A DNA stretch of 56,218 nucleotides from Candidatus Neomarinimicrobiota bacterium (GCA_016784545.1 JADHUM010000019.1:1-56218), one strand, 5' to 3'. Counted from the first letter of the stretch, positions 36,750 through 46,253 are shown. Numbers and translations: made by a program. The notes: generated by a model not told the origin, from the sequence alone.

Positions 36750-37346
36750 TTATTTAAGGGTGATGGAGTAGTGACGGAGGAGATTGTTTAATTTCTCGTT
36801 AAAGTCAGAGAGTGGCAAGCCAACCACATTATAAAAGCACCCTTGTATTCGATCCACAAACACACTGGAGTAATCCTGAATCCCATATGCTCCCGCTTTA
36901 TCGAATGGAGCCCGGGTTTCTATATAATAGTTAATTTCTTCGGGACGAAGTTTTTTAAAATGAACCTGAGTTAACACATGATGCACTTCTTTGATGTTGG
37001 ATGCCTTTAAATGAAAACTGTAGGCAGTAATTACCTGATGGTTTTGCCCAGAGAGTTGACTAAGCATTCTGTAGGCTGAGGCATCATTTTCTGGTTTTCC
37101 TAAAACTTCGTTGCCAATGATGACGATGGTATCTGCTCCAATAACTAAGGCATCTGGATATTGATTGGAGATTTCACCAGCCTTGAGGGTAGCTAGATTT
37201 GAGGCATAGCCTGCTGGATCATCGTCCTCAAAAGGTGGCTCGTCAACATGGCTGGGGATAACCCTGAAAGAATAACCGATTTGTTCCAGGAGACTCTTTC
37301 TGCGGGGAGAGGCACTGGCTAATATAAGCTGTGTTTCAGGTCTCAA
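36750..37346 (-). CDS. maf: Maf-family nucleotide pyrophosphatase
   Basis: Maf proteins are nucleoside triphosphate pyrophosphatases acting on dTTP/UTP or modified nucleotides, and were first linked to septum arrest. The 198-residue protein begins with LILASASPRRKSLLEQIGY (the Maf signature SxSPRR). It has GADTIVIIGNEVLGKPEN and the later DKAGAYGIQDYSSVFVDRIQG. All key residues are present. It overlaps porU by 4 bases (ATGA), an unusual pairing. Confidence 0.95.
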   Translation of the reverse strand: MRPETQLILASASPRRKSLLEQIGYSFRVIPSHVDEPPFEDDDPAGYASNLATLKAGEISNQYPDALVIGADTIVIIGNEVLGKPENDASAYRMLSQLSGQNHQVITAYSFHLKASNIKEVHHVLTQVHFKKLRPEEINYYIETRAPFDKAGAYGIQDYSSVFVDRIQGCFYNVVGLPLSDFNEKLNNLLRHYSITLK

Positions 37347-40300
37347 CGGCTGATGACGATCTTCTGTAAACTCTGGGCCGGCTCGGTGAAATCATCGCTA
37401 TCTGCTTCGATCACCAGGATATAGACACCGTTGGCCAACTGATTTCCAAAACGATCTCGACCATCCCATGGGAATGAATTAAACCCCTGGTTCTGAAAAC
37501 CCTCTGAGTCAGAAACAATTTTACGCCCGGCCAAGGTATAGATCGCATACGCTACCTCAGCAGGATGGGAGAGCATGTAGGTGACATCAGTTTGATCCAC
37601 CATGGGATTGGGGAAATTGAAAAGATCGTATATACGAAAGTCATTTGCGGCAAAAAACTCAAGTCGAACACTGGCTTCACTGGGATTGTTTTGACTATCC
37701 CATGCCTTGGCAGAGACGACATGTTCACCTGGTGGAATTTCAGAAAGATAGGCGGAGAGACGACCCAAGTCAGAATGATCCAGGTCATATTCGAATAATT
37801 CTGTGACTTCAAAAGCGTTTTCCCAGTCCCCATCTATGGCAAGTGTAATTCCATGTCCGGCGACGCCAGTCAGATTGATGCCCTGGGCATCACTGATTTC
37901 TATTTCCAGTGCTTCATTTGCAGAAAAATGATCACCATTCAGCAGCACCATATTGTCAGAGATAAAAAGAATCTCTGGACCTTCAGTATCCAGTGCTGTT
38001 GAATCGGTACCCATAAATCTCAGTGTGTCAATATAGATGCTGCCATCCAGTCCTGATTGATCCCAATACTGAACCCTCAGGATACCTCCCGTCCCGGAAT
38101 ATTTTATATCCTTTGGAAGGGTAAAGCTCCCGGAGAAATCCCTATCATTCACGGAAATCAGCCCTCGAAAAATTCGCTTCCCAGGCAGGACATAGGAAAT
38201 GCTTGCCGTTGTATTATTATAACTATTATAAAATGATCTGGTCACTGGAGTTGGCGTATCGAACACCGTAACGGCTGCTCTGGCATCTGTACCGAGAGAG
38301 GTATCTGCAACACCAGCATAATTGATACGACCCATAGCTTGCATGACAGAGGGTGAAACTGTATCAATATGACCTTTGCGGACAGGAGAGGCCAAACGCA
38401 GGGCTGGATCAGAGAACAATATATATTTCTCATTATTTGGATCAGATCCTGCTGTAATATTTTTTGCCATCATGACGGCATCACCCACAGTCAGCGATCT
38501 GCCGGCATCAAGTTCAGGAAAAAGAAAATCAAAAAAGTCGGAAAGGAGTATCTCATTAAATACTGCATAGGTTTTGCGGGTTGTGGATAATATGCCAACA
38601 GCGCCATTGCTTTCCATGAGCATAAGCTCTTCAGGTACGCATGATGAGTTTACATCATCATATTTTGCCCAGTCGCAGGTTCCAGCCACCCAGAAGGGGA
38701 GACGCATGCCGGTTTTGACCAGACCAAGATCTGAGGAAGTAAACACCTCCTCTTGGGCCCACACCGTTGGAGAACCATGACCAAGATAATTCACCATTAA
38801 AGTCCCGTTGTACAGCGTTTGGAGAAATGCATCCCGCGCTTTAGGCTTTTTAATGTATGGCGAGTTGGGGTCCTGAACTTCTGGATACTCTGTAAGGTAA
38901 ACCTTATTCACATGCATACTTGAGGGCATAATCCTGGCCAGCCCTTCTGTATCTCTGATATGTTCATATTCCACTCTGGTGCGACTTGGCCGAAGTGGAT
39001 CATCTGCAACCAGGGTCACCGTGTTACGCCAGATACCTGGCTCCGGAGTCAGCTCATAGCTGATAATTTTGTCTATCATGATCTCGAGCTGATCATTTGT
39101 TTGCGCCGGTAATCTACCAATGGCAATATCAGGTAGCCGATCCCATTCTCCAGATGCAATATGTGTATATCGATCGTCTGTGGAATAGGAACTCACATCC
39201 GTATTCCCATCTTTTTGAAAACTGGGTATGATCATTTTGCTCTGACCGGTAATATTACGGAAATCATAATCCGTATCACCAAGAAACAGGACGTACCTCA
39301 GCGTCGGTGCGCCCCAGTAGAAGTATACATAATGTAAAAAATGTTTAATGGCAGCTGCATCCTGAGTGCCAGCTGAGAATTCATTGTAAATATCTTCTAT
39401 AAAGACAATTTCAACATTGAGCTGTTCATCAAAGGGAACCTGCTCTTCGCGGAGGGTCTTCAGTCGTTCTGCTTGTGCCTCAAATATTGAGGGTGTGATA
39501 ATGATGTAATCAGCCTGCATATCAGTGCGGCGCAGTTTGGGTTCACCCAGATTGACGGTTTCGCTGAGAACAACCTGTTCAGCCTGGTCTTCAGTAAAGC
39601 CAATCACTTCGCGGAAACCGTTGTCAGCGATGGAGAATTGATTGTTCGTAATCTCCCATTCATGAATGGCACTGGGATCTGTGATATCCCATAAATGAAA
39701 TTGGGGAGTGGTATCATGAAAGATCAACTTATTCACACTGCCGCTAAGATCTACGGTTCCAAATAAATAGTCCGGGGAAGGCGCTAATTGCCTGTCATAG
39801 ATCAATCTCAGGCTGTCCAGGTATAAAATAGAGGCGTTGGAATTACTTCGATACCCAATGCTCAGCGTGTTGGCTCCATCACGTAACATGTTTTCACCAG
39901 CAGTACCACTAAGGACGATCTGTTTATAGAGTCCATTATTCTGACTCACGTTAAAAGCTACACCGTTCAACTCAATATCCAGGAAATGTTGGAAAATTCC
40001 TGCATCATAGTCAATGACCATCAAAGCGTTAAACTTTATTTCTGAATCTAAATCGAGATAATTGTCAGTGAAGTTGAGACTGAATTGATCTGTTGTACCG
40101 GTAAGCTTTTCTCCAATCCAGGTCACCCCTGAATGAAGTTGATTGTGTAGCTCAGATTCATGATAAATACGTTTCTCATACGCGGTGATGGTGTGTGTTG
40201 CATCCAGAGTTGATTCTTGAAGCACACTGACAGTGTTGGCAGTCTGATTATCCTGATCAGGGATGCATAACCAATAGAAGCGTTGATTCCCATAGAGATG

Positions 40301-41209
40301 TGTAAAATTATTGCTTTTGAATTGACCATTCAGAGCTTGGGCAAAAAAGAGAATTTCATCATCTCCACTCATTACGCCATCCTCCAGGCCCTGGGTTTTC
40401 ATGCTGATGGCTTTCAGGTTATCTGGCATGGGATCCGTGTTGCTCAACTCAAAGGGTAGGGATTGACCTTCATAATAGGGGGCATAAACTTGCCAGCTAA
40501 GGGGGTTTGAATCAGGCACATTTCCAGGAAAAGAACTGGCATTGATACGTTGAATGCCCATTTCATTGATTGGGAAGCGAAACCATTGACCGGTAGGCAG
40601 GGAACTGGCAATTCGATGCAGGCTTTGCGGCTCAATTTTGGCCCAATTTGATGCCATCTGCGAATTGAGGTAGGTCGAGACAAGATCGCTATCCTGTATC
40701 CGACCCCCAGTGATATTGTCTGGGAAAATCAGTCTGAAACTGATGTTATCCAGTCGTTGACCTGGTTCTGCATAGGGCATGATTAAGATTCTGGCTGTAT
40801 TGAATGCCCGAAAATCCTCCGCAGAGATGACATTGATAATTTGTGAGCTTTGGAGAAGTGGCAAATCCATATCGCTATGGAGATCGCTGTTCTGAATTTT
40901 ACCGGGTAGTCGTGAATCCTGACTGGATTGTGAATAAATAATCTCAACTTCTGGAAGGGTTCCATCTGGAGGTAATAGAATTGGGATACTAAAAACAGGG
41001 TGAATTTTTTCCTGTTCAGGATGAAATGCAAATTTGGCATCAGCCCAACGGGGGAGTTGGATAATGTTTCCATCAATCTCGTATTCAGATAATTGTGGGA
41101 TCTCAATCTTCAAGTCTATGGTCATACTATGTTTCTGTACCTGTGAAATTGATAGGTCCATGCCTGCGAGAGAGGTGGCGAGTACGATTAATGCAAATAG
41201 TTTATTCAT
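37343..41209 (-). CDS. porU: PorU-like type IX secretion peptidase (C25, gingipain family)
   Basis: PorU is the surface sortase of the type IX secretion system: it removes C-terminal sorting domains and attaches cargo to lipopolysaccharide. The 1288-residue protein has a signal peptide, a long N-terminal beta-rich region, and a C25 caspase-like domain. Its catalytic His lies in YLGHGSP (His811) and Cys in AGTCDW (Cys845). Then come beta-sandwich units and a sorting-type C-terminal domain with FPNPMVD, SFPWDGRDRFGNQLANGVY, a FlgD-like segment. Size and architecture fit PorU. No other por/spr genes (porV, sov, porK-N) are in this window. Confidence 0.86.
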   Translation of the reverse strand: MNKLFALIVLATSLAGMDLSISQVQKHSMTIDLKIEIPQLSEYEIDGNIIQLPRWADAKFAFHPEQEKIHPVFSIPILLPPDGTLPEVEIIYSQSSQDSRLPGKIQNSDLHSDMDLPLLQSSQIINVISAEDFRAFNTARILIMPYAEPGQRLDNISFRLIFPDNITGGRIQDSDLVSTYLNSQMASNWAKIEPQSLHRIASSLPTGQWFRFPINEMGIQRINASSFPGNVPDSNPLSWQVYAPYYEGQSLPFELSNTDPMPDNLKAISMKTQGLEDGVMSGDDEILFFAQALNGQFKSNNFTHLYGNQRFYWLCIPDQDNQTANTVSVLQESTLDATHTITAYEKRIYHESELHNQLHSGVTWIGEKLTGTTDQFSLNFTDNYLDLDSEIKFNALMVIDYDAGIFQHFLDIELNGVAFNVSQNNGLYKQIVLSGTAGENMLRDGANTLSIGYRSNSNASILYLDSLRLIYDRQLAPSPDYLFGTVDLSGSVNKLIFHDTTPQFHLWDITDPSAIHEWEITNNQFSIADNGFREVIGFTEDQAEQVVLSETVNLGEPKLRRTDMQADYIIITPSIFEAQAERLKTLREEQVPFDEQLNVEIVFIEDIYNEFSAGTQDAAAIKHFLHYVYFYWGAPTLRYVLFLGDTDYDFRNITGQSKMIIPSFQKDGNTDVSSYSTDDRYTHIASGEWDRLPDIAIGRLPAQTNDQLEIMIDKIISYELTPEPGIWRNTVTLVADDPLRPSRTRVEYEHIRDTEGLARIMPSSMHVNKVYLTEYPEVQDPNSPYIKKPKARDAFLQTLYNGTLMVNYLGHGSPTVWAQEEVFTSSDLGLVKTGMRLPFWVAGTCDWAKYDDVNSSCVPEELMLMESNGAVGILSTTRKTYAVFNEILLSDFFDFLFPELDAGRSLTVGDAVMMAKNITAGSDPNNEKYILFSDPALRLASPVRKGHIDTVSPSVMQAMGRINYAGVADTSLGTDARAAVTVFDTPTPVTRSFYNSYNNTTASISYVLPGKRIFRGLISVNDRDFSGSFTLPKDIKYSGTGGILRVQYWDQSGLDGSIYIDTLRFMGTDSTALDTEGPEILFISDNMVLLNGDHFSANEALEIEISDAQGINLTGVAGHGITLAIDGDWENAFEVTELFEYDLDHSDLGRLSAYLSEIPPGEHVVSAKAWDSQNNPSEASVRLEFFAANDFRIYDLFNFPNPMVDQTDVTYMLSHPAEVAYAIYTLAGRKIVSDSEGFQNQGFNSFPWDGRDRFGNQLANGVYILVIEADSDDFTEPAQSLQKIVISR

Positions 41210-41334
41210 GAATTCCTAAACGTAAATCCAAGGGGATTGTTCCTCAGTCATATTTGGTAATAATAATTGAAAAGTCACCTCCACAAAGGGAAATGATGCA
41301 CAAACAGAATTATAAGTGGATAGAATATTAATTA

Positions 41335-41507
41335 GGGTCTGTCCATAAAGTAAGTTTTTAATAGCTGCTACTACAGCTTTTCACAACGAATCTGTCTACA
41401 CCCTATGGGTTTCGATAGACAAATTTGACGAATATTGCGAAATAGCATTAAATGTTTTCGTGAATTTTGTCAAATTTGTTGTGAAAGAAGCGTTTAAAGA
41501 CAAACTC
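41335..41507. mobile_element. MITE-like element with terminal inverted repeats and TA duplication
   Basis: The left end GGGTCTGTCCATAAA and the inverted right end GAGTTTGTCTTTAAA match at most positions, and each end is flanked by TA (41333-41334 and 41508-41509). Inside, TTTCACAAC (41379-41387) pairs with GTTGTGAAA (41478-41486), and ACAAATTTGAC (41419-41429) pairs perfectly with GTCAAATTTGT (41469-41479). It encodes no protein. This fits a small non-autonomous transposable element, with a TA target like IS630/Tc1 or some IS5-type elements. The right end abuts the stop of the MotB-like gene. Confidence 0.7.
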
Positions 41508-41510
41508 TAA

Positions 41511-42206
41511 TTAGAGTGATTGAACCAGCGAGGCTCCGATGAAAATTTCAACTCGACGATTGATTTCACGTCCGGCCTGGGTTGAGTTGTCGCCAATGGG
41601 TTGAAATTCACCAAATCCACCAATGGCAAAAATAGAAGCTGGAAGACCGGTACGCTCCTGGAGTTGGATCATGATTGATTGAGCTCTGGCTGCACTTAAC
41701 TCCCAATTGTCTCGATAGAGTGCGTTGCGGGTCAGAGGCATATCATCTGTGTGACCTTCAATTCGAATTTCTACCTGCCAGCGCAAACCTGATGATTCCA
41801 GCTCTTTCAAGAATGCTGCATGCTCGGTATCCAGAAGATGGAAGATGTGAAGATTCTGGATGGAGGCGGCCACAGCATCCAGCTGGTAGAGGTGAGTGCT
41901 AACTGGCTGAGCGGAAGCAACCTCAAAAAGTCTTGGATCCTTCAGTGTGATTTGTACACCCTTTGAATTGCGGCTGACTGAAATTTCTTCAATCCCAGCA
42001 TTATCCATGGCTACCTGGACTTCTCCAGAAGCCTCATCGAGACGATCATTCACCCAGGCATGCACCTTGTTTATCTGACCAGCTCGCACGGTGATCATCA
42101 TGATAAAGAAACAGATTAACAGGGTAACTGTATCCCCATATGATAGCACCCAGCTGGATCGGGCATTACCTGCGACCTTGGCTATTCGTTCTGATCGGTT
42201 AATCAT
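41511..42206 (-). CDS. MotB-like protein 2 (OmpA-type stator subunit)
   Basis: This 231-residue protein has one membrane helix with the proton-path Asp in SYGDTVTLLICFFIMM (about residues 24-39). A plug/linker region follows, then an OmpA-like peptidoglycan-binding domain with IEGHTDDMPLTRN, NWELSAARAQSIMIQL and INRRVEIFIG. Those are MotB marks. It overlaps the first MotB-like gene by 8 bases and is the last of the motA-motB-motB run. It differs strongly from the neighbouring MotB-like protein outside the motifs, so this is not a recent duplication. Confidence 0.85.
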   Translation of the reverse strand: MINRSERIAKVAGNARSSWVLSYGDTVTLLICFFIMMITVRAGQINKVHAWVNDRLDEASGEVQVAMDNAGIEEISVSRNSKGVQITLKDPRLFEVASAQPVSTHLYQLDAVAASIQNLHIFHLLDTEHAAFLKELESSGLRWQVEIRIEGHTDDMPLTRNALYRDNWELSAARAQSIMIQLQERTGLPASIFAIGGFGEFQPIGDNSTQAGREINRRVEIFIGASLVQSL

Positions 42207-42891
42207 TCTCGATTTCCACCAATTGGATATCTAGGTAAATTTCCACGCGACGGTTTTCATCATAATTTGTTTCATCAACCAGGGGGTGAAAGGGACCATA
42301 TCCAGAAATGGAGAAATAAGATTCTGGAATGCTTGTCTCCCCAATGAGGAACTGCGCAACCTGATGGGCTCTGGCTGTTGATAAATCCCAATTGTCCCTA
42401 AATCGTGAGGATCGGCCCAGGGGTACTGCATCAGAATGCCCTTCGATGCGAACGTTAATTTTTACGGTTTTTCCTGATGCTTCCAGTTTGGCAAATATGT
42501 CTTTGTTCCGCACAGGAATTTTTTCCAGCTCTAATCCGCCGATTATCCGGGCAACCGCTCTTAGATAAAATATGAAATTGATGACAATTTGATCCTCACC
42601 AGATTCAAAAAAGGTTTGATCACCAATGGCAGAGGGGATGAGAAGTTTGATACCTTTGGGGCCTGCATGTTCAACGTAGAGCCAGTCAAGTTGGCGGTCC
42701 TGCTTCTCTTTCATCACCTTGGCATAGATGACGTCTTTCATCTGGTCAGCAAATTTGAAAGTGGTGTTTGCATCCTGTTCAGCTTTAATAATCAAAAGCA
42801 GAAAGAAGGCCAGTAGACCAGTGAGGAGATCACTATAGGTAACCTTCCACGAGTTGGATGCCCGTTCAGAAGTTAATGATAGGTCAGGCAT
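42199..42891 (-). CDS. MotB-like protein 1 (OmpA-type stator subunit)
   Basis: This 230-residue protein has WKVTYSDLLTGLLAFFLLLI near the N terminus, which is the MotB membrane helix with conserved Asp21. Then comes a linker, and an OmpA-like domain with IEGHSDAVPLGRS, NWDLSTARAHQVAQFL and NYDENRRVEIYL. It should anchor a MotA-type channel to the peptidoglycan. It starts 6 bases after motA. Its helix is closer to flagellar MotB (WKVxYxDFxTA) than is the other copy. No other flagellar gene is visible here. Confidence 0.87.
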   Translation of the reverse strand: MPDLSLTSERASNSWKVTYSDLLTGLLAFFLLLIIKAEQDANTTFKFADQMKDVIYAKVMKEKQDRQLDWLYVEHAGPKGIKLLIPSAIGDQTFFESGEDQIVINFIFYLRAVARIIGGLELEKIPVRNKDIFAKLEASGKTVKINVRIEGHSDAVPLGRSSRFRDNWDLSTARAHQVAQFLIGETSIPESYFSISGYGPFHPLVDETNYDENRRVEIYLDIQLVEIEND

Positions 42892-42897
42892 ATGATA

Positions 42898-43725
42898 TTA
42901 GGTCGTGGTTTGTCTTGCTGCCTTCCGCGTATCTTTGTCTACAAATGTAAGCAGTTTCTCACGCATGATGAGTGGGTGTTCTTTGGAGTGGATACTAAGA
43001 ATTCCGGCCTTTATTATATTGAGACCATGAACTTCTGCATCTGAGCGTGCCTTCAACTTCCCGGCAATGGGAATAAAAAGCAGATTAGCCAATAACACAC
43101 CATAAAAAGTAGTGACCAGGGCGATACCCATACCCTGCAGCAGGGCTGACATAGAATCCTGTGCCCCTGTAGCATAACTGTCTACACTGGAAGTGGATGC
43201 CTGACGTGTCATCATGAGGATTAACCCCATCACGGTTCCAAGCAATCCGAAGGCAGGGGCGTATGAACCCATATTATAGAAAATCTCCTGACCATTTGAA
43301 TGTCGATCAATCATGGAGTTGAGTTCATTGTCGAGAAAATTTTCAAGTTTCTTGGGGTCTCTTTCCAGAATCGCATTCTCGAGACCCATCTGTAGATAAT
43401 GGTTGTCTACTCCATCCAGAATGGTTTCCAGAGAGGGCAGCCCTTTTTTCCTGGCTTGCTCAGAATATCCAGCAAGTTCATCAATAACTTCGAGATGATT
43501 GAAGGAACTTCCATTTGAAAAAGCTTGAAGTGAAACCTTTAGCATTCCGATGACATTCCTTAAAGGATAATTCACCAATGTGGCTGCAAAAGTCCCCCCT
43601 AATACAATAGCCAGGCCACGAAGGTTGAAGAATGTATCTGGAGGCGTAAAAGTACCAGGTTCGGACATTCCAAAAAAGACCAGGAACAAGCCGAAAATTA
43701 ATCCAATTATGGTTGCAATATCCAT
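42898..43725 (-). CDS. motA: MotA-type proton channel stator subunit
   Basis: MotA makes the pentameric part of an ion-driven stator. The 275-residue protein has four membrane helices, DTFFNLRGLAIVLGGTFAAT, NYPLRNVIGMLKV, PAFGLLGTVMGLILMM (the diagnostic MotA/TolQ/ExbB segment) and GMGIALVTTFYGVLLANLLFIPIA. The cytoplasmic loop between helices 2 and 3 and the short C-terminal tail are those of MotA, not ExbB. It is followed by two MotB-like genes. The system could power flagellar rotation, gliding or another envelope motor. Confidence 0.88.
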   Translation of the reverse strand: MDIATIIGLIFGLFLVFFGMSEPGTFTPPDTFFNLRGLAIVLGGTFAATLVNYPLRNVIGMLKVSLQAFSNGSSFNHLEVIDELAGYSEQARKKGLPSLETILDGVDNHYLQMGLENAILERDPKKLENFLDNELNSMIDRHSNGQEIFYNMGSYAPAFGLLGTVMGLILMMTRQASTSSVDSYATGAQDSMSALLQGMGIALVTTFYGVLLANLLFIPIAGKLKARSDAEVHGLNIIKAGILSIHSKEHPLIMREKLLTFVDKDTRKAARQTTT

Positions 43726-43765
43726 ATTCTCCCCTTGGGATTCGATCTATAATTTTTGGAGCAAT

Positions 43766-44197
43766 TTACTCTGGATACAATGTATTTGCCCAGTCTAAAA
43801 GACTCTCAATTTGACTATCGCTCAAACTTGCGCCTGGGTGCAATAGCAGATAGGGCAGGATGGGCATTTTTCCTGCTTCTAAAACTTCCAATATTTCATC
43901 GGCAATATCCGTGCTATCAAAGGCATCCATACCTGAAAATTCTGAAAAATTCAGATGCTTTCTGCCTTCGACAACGTCTCGCGTAATGAGGAATGATCCT
44001 GGGGCAATGCGGCTGTACCAGGGCCATTCAGTTTCATTTGAATGACAATCATAGCACGAGGTTTTAAGTATTAATTTTATATCTGACGGCGCCGAGGCAT
44101 CCTGAATAATCGGTGGGTTTGTCTGATTGAGCGGAACAAGTTGCATGATGATGAACAATCCGACAATAACGATCAGTATAATTTTTGTTCGCGTCAC
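43766..44197 (-). CDS. Haem-binding domain protein (Haem_bd)
   Basis: This 143-residue protein has an N-terminal membrane anchor (about 4-24) and a cytochrome-like site SCYDCHSNETEWPWYS (CxxCH), characteristic of the Haem_bd (DUF) family of small c-type haem proteins in FCB bacteria. It should sit in the periplasm attached to the inner membrane. The start is GTG at 44197 with AAGGAG 8 bases upstream. It lies 40 bases upstream of motA and is likely cotranscribed with it. Electron carrier or sensor; the function is not known. Confidence 0.82.
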   Translation of the reverse strand: MTRTKIILIVIVGLFIIMQLVPLNQTNPPIIQDASAPSDIKLILKTSCYDCHSNETEWPWYSRIAPGSFLITRDVVEGRKHLNFSEFSGMDAFDSTDIADEILEVLEAGKMPILPYLLLHPGASLSDSQIESLLDWANTLYPE

Positions 44198-44298
44198 AAA
44201 ATTCTCCTTTAAAAACCAATTATGACAACATAATTAATGAGGAGGAAATATAAAGTCTTATTTGGGTGAGATTCAGGTTGCAAGTGCTTCTGATAAAT

Positions 44299-44328
44299 AA
44301 AAAACGGGAAGCAAGCTCCCCGTTTTTT
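44299..44328 (-). terminator. Rho-independent terminator of the PpiD-like gene
   Basis: AAAAAACGGG pairs with CCCGTTTTTT around an inner AGC/GCT stem. On the minus strand the GC stem is followed by a run of T (GTTTTTTATTT). It lies about 22 bases beyond the end of the foldase gene, and the symmetric A/T flanks allow bidirectional use. Confidence 0.85.
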
Positions 44329-44350
44329 GAGACAATATTTGACTTAAAAC

Positions 44351-46168
44351 TTATAACATGCGAAGACGGTTGTCCATTATCTCAGCATTCTCGCGAAGGG
44401 CTTCTAGATATTTATTCCAGATTTCATTTTGTCGCGTTTGTGTCAGGCCATTATATAGATCGTCATATTGAGCTGCAAAGTCTTCCTGGTTGAAGTCTGA
44501 ACGAGCATTTAGTCTGACTATAATAGCACCGCGAGGTGTATCAAAAACAGGTGAAATTGAACCAGTTCTGGCATTTTCCAGAAAACCAAAAATCTCATGG
44601 ACTCGACCCAAACCTTTGAGGCTGGCATTACCCATGGCCCCCGTGAGGCTTTCGTGGACCAAATCTTCGCGATCATCCAGTTTCACGCTGGCCCAATCAT
44701 TTTCAGCATCTAGCTGGGTGAGAAGGGCGGATGCTGCATCATTTGCCAGGGACTGCTTTTTCTCATTCATCAATTTGCGTTCGATACTGACCTTGGCCTG
44801 ATCATAAGGTCTGGGACCAGCTGGAGTGATTTCTGAGAGCATGAAAATTGCGAAATGTGTCTCATTCTGCATCACCTTACTGTGAGTACCAACTTCAGAG
44901 AGGAAAGCAAAACGGACGGCCGATTGAAAAGATCCAACACCAGATACAAAGGTGTCCTTTTGATGGAGTTTATTGCTGGCTTTTGCACTCATCCCCAGTG
45001 AATCAACTGCTTTTTCAAACCCGACCTCGTCAGCCATAAATTCAAGGTTTTTCAAACTTCTTCTGATTTTATCGCGAGTGGTTTCGCTGGGTAGAATTTT
45101 TATGAGGATATGGCGGGCTTCAACTTCGGGCTGACCTTCAACTTCTCTCGTAGATTCAACTTTGATGAGGTGATAACCAAACTGAGTTAATACAGGGCCT
45201 ACAACTTCACCTACTGGAGCTGCAAATGCTGCATCTTCAAAAGGTTTAGCCATTTTACCTTTTCCAAACCAACCAAGGAATCCACCATTTGGAGCTGAAG
45301 GACCTTCAGATTGAATTTGAGCTGTGGCTTCAAAAGATGCGCCAGCGACTATATCAGCTTTGATATCCTCAATGAGGTTCAGGGCTCGTGTGGAGTCTGA
45401 TGCAGTGGCTTTAATCTCAGTTGCAACCACTTGCAAGCCGCGTGTTTCATCCTGCTGATAATCTTCAATGTTCAGGTCATAATAATTTTGCGTCTCTGCT
45501 TCGGAGATTTCTACTTCATCATCCTTCCAGAGGGAGGTTTTCACGAAAAGATAATCCAGGTCATAGGAGATATTGTTTTTCATGTACTCTGCCCGGACTT
45601 CTGCATCTGAGACCTGAGTGGTAGCCAGTACCTTTTGCTGTAATTTTTCAACCGGGACGATGGAGGCAACCTGTTGCCTCATGGCAGCCCAAAAACTACC
45701 GGCTTGAGGGGAATTAACTGCTTCCTGATAGGCGTTATAGTCGAATTCTCCAGCTTCAGAAACAAAATATTGACGAACGCTGGGGTGAATATTTTCAGAG
45801 AAGTAGTATTTTATCTCATCTGCAGAAACAGATATGCCCTGTTTCTTTATCTGCTGTTGAATAAGCAGTTGAGTCACCATGGTTTCCCATACTTGATCCG
45901 TTAACTGGGCCATTTGCTGTTCTGTTGGTTCGGATCCGTTGCGTTGTCTATAGTTTTCCCGCTCATTTTGTAGAGAACGCATGAAATTTTCTCGGGAAAG
46001 CTCCTCGCCATTTACCATAGTAAAGGCATTGGGTTGATTACCGCTGAGCAGGTCCGTGATATCCGCACCTCCAACCAATCCACCTACAGACATGGTCAGT
46101 ACGAAGACAACAACCAGAAATATCATGATCCCAGCCATGTTGTCCCGCATTTTATTCATCACACCCAT
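44351..46168 (-). CDS. PpiD/SurA-like periplasmic peptidyl-prolyl isomerase
   Basis: This 605-residue inner-membrane-anchored foldase has an N-terminal helix (about 11-31) and a SurA_N-like chaperone domain (about 40-230). Its parvulin domain (about 250-365) includes GGFLGWFGKGKMAKPFEDAAF and VLTQFGYHLIKVES. Further helical C-terminal segments follow. The order matches PpiD, which helps outer-membrane proteins fold on leaving the translocon. AGGAGG lies 9 bases before the ATG at 46168. It is monocistronic, ending at the terminator at 44299. Confidence 0.88.
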   Translation of the reverse strand: MGVMNKMRDNMAGIMIFLVVVFVLTMSVGGLVGGADITDLLSGNQPNAFTMVNGEELSRENFMRSLQNERENYRQRNGSEPTEQQMAQLTDQVWETMVTQLLIQQQIKKQGISVSADEIKYYFSENIHPSVRQYFVSEAGEFDYNAYQEAVNSPQAGSFWAAMRQQVASIVPVEKLQQKVLATTQVSDAEVRAEYMKNNISYDLDYLFVKTSLWKDDEVEISEAETQNYYDLNIEDYQQDETRGLQVVATEIKATASDSTRALNLIEDIKADIVAGASFEATAQIQSEGPSAPNGGFLGWFGKGKMAKPFEDAAFAAPVGEVVGPVLTQFGYHLIKVESTREVEGQPEVEARHILIKILPSETTRDKIRRSLKNLEFMADEVGFEKAVDSLGMSAKASNKLHQKDTFVSGVGSFQSAVRFAFLSEVGTHSKVMQNETHFAIFMLSEITPAGPRPYDQAKVSIERKLMNEKKQSLANDAASALLTQLDAENDWASVKLDDREDLVHESLTGAMGNASLKGLGRVHEIFGFLENARTGSISPVFDTPRGAIIVRLNARSDFNQEDFAAQYDDLYNGLTQTRQNEIWNKYLEALRENAEIMDNRLRML

Positions 46169-46253
46169 TTTGTTATTCCTCCTGCGCTACTCATAGCGTA
46201 TAAAAATTTTGGATTTAAAAAAAGCCGCCCAATATAGTTTCACACACATGGGG

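Noticed and set aside
41511-43725. Zorya-type defence system (ZorA/ZorB)
   Set aside because: The MotA-type protein is short with no long cytoplasmic tail, and no zorC/D/E helicase or nuclease genes are near.
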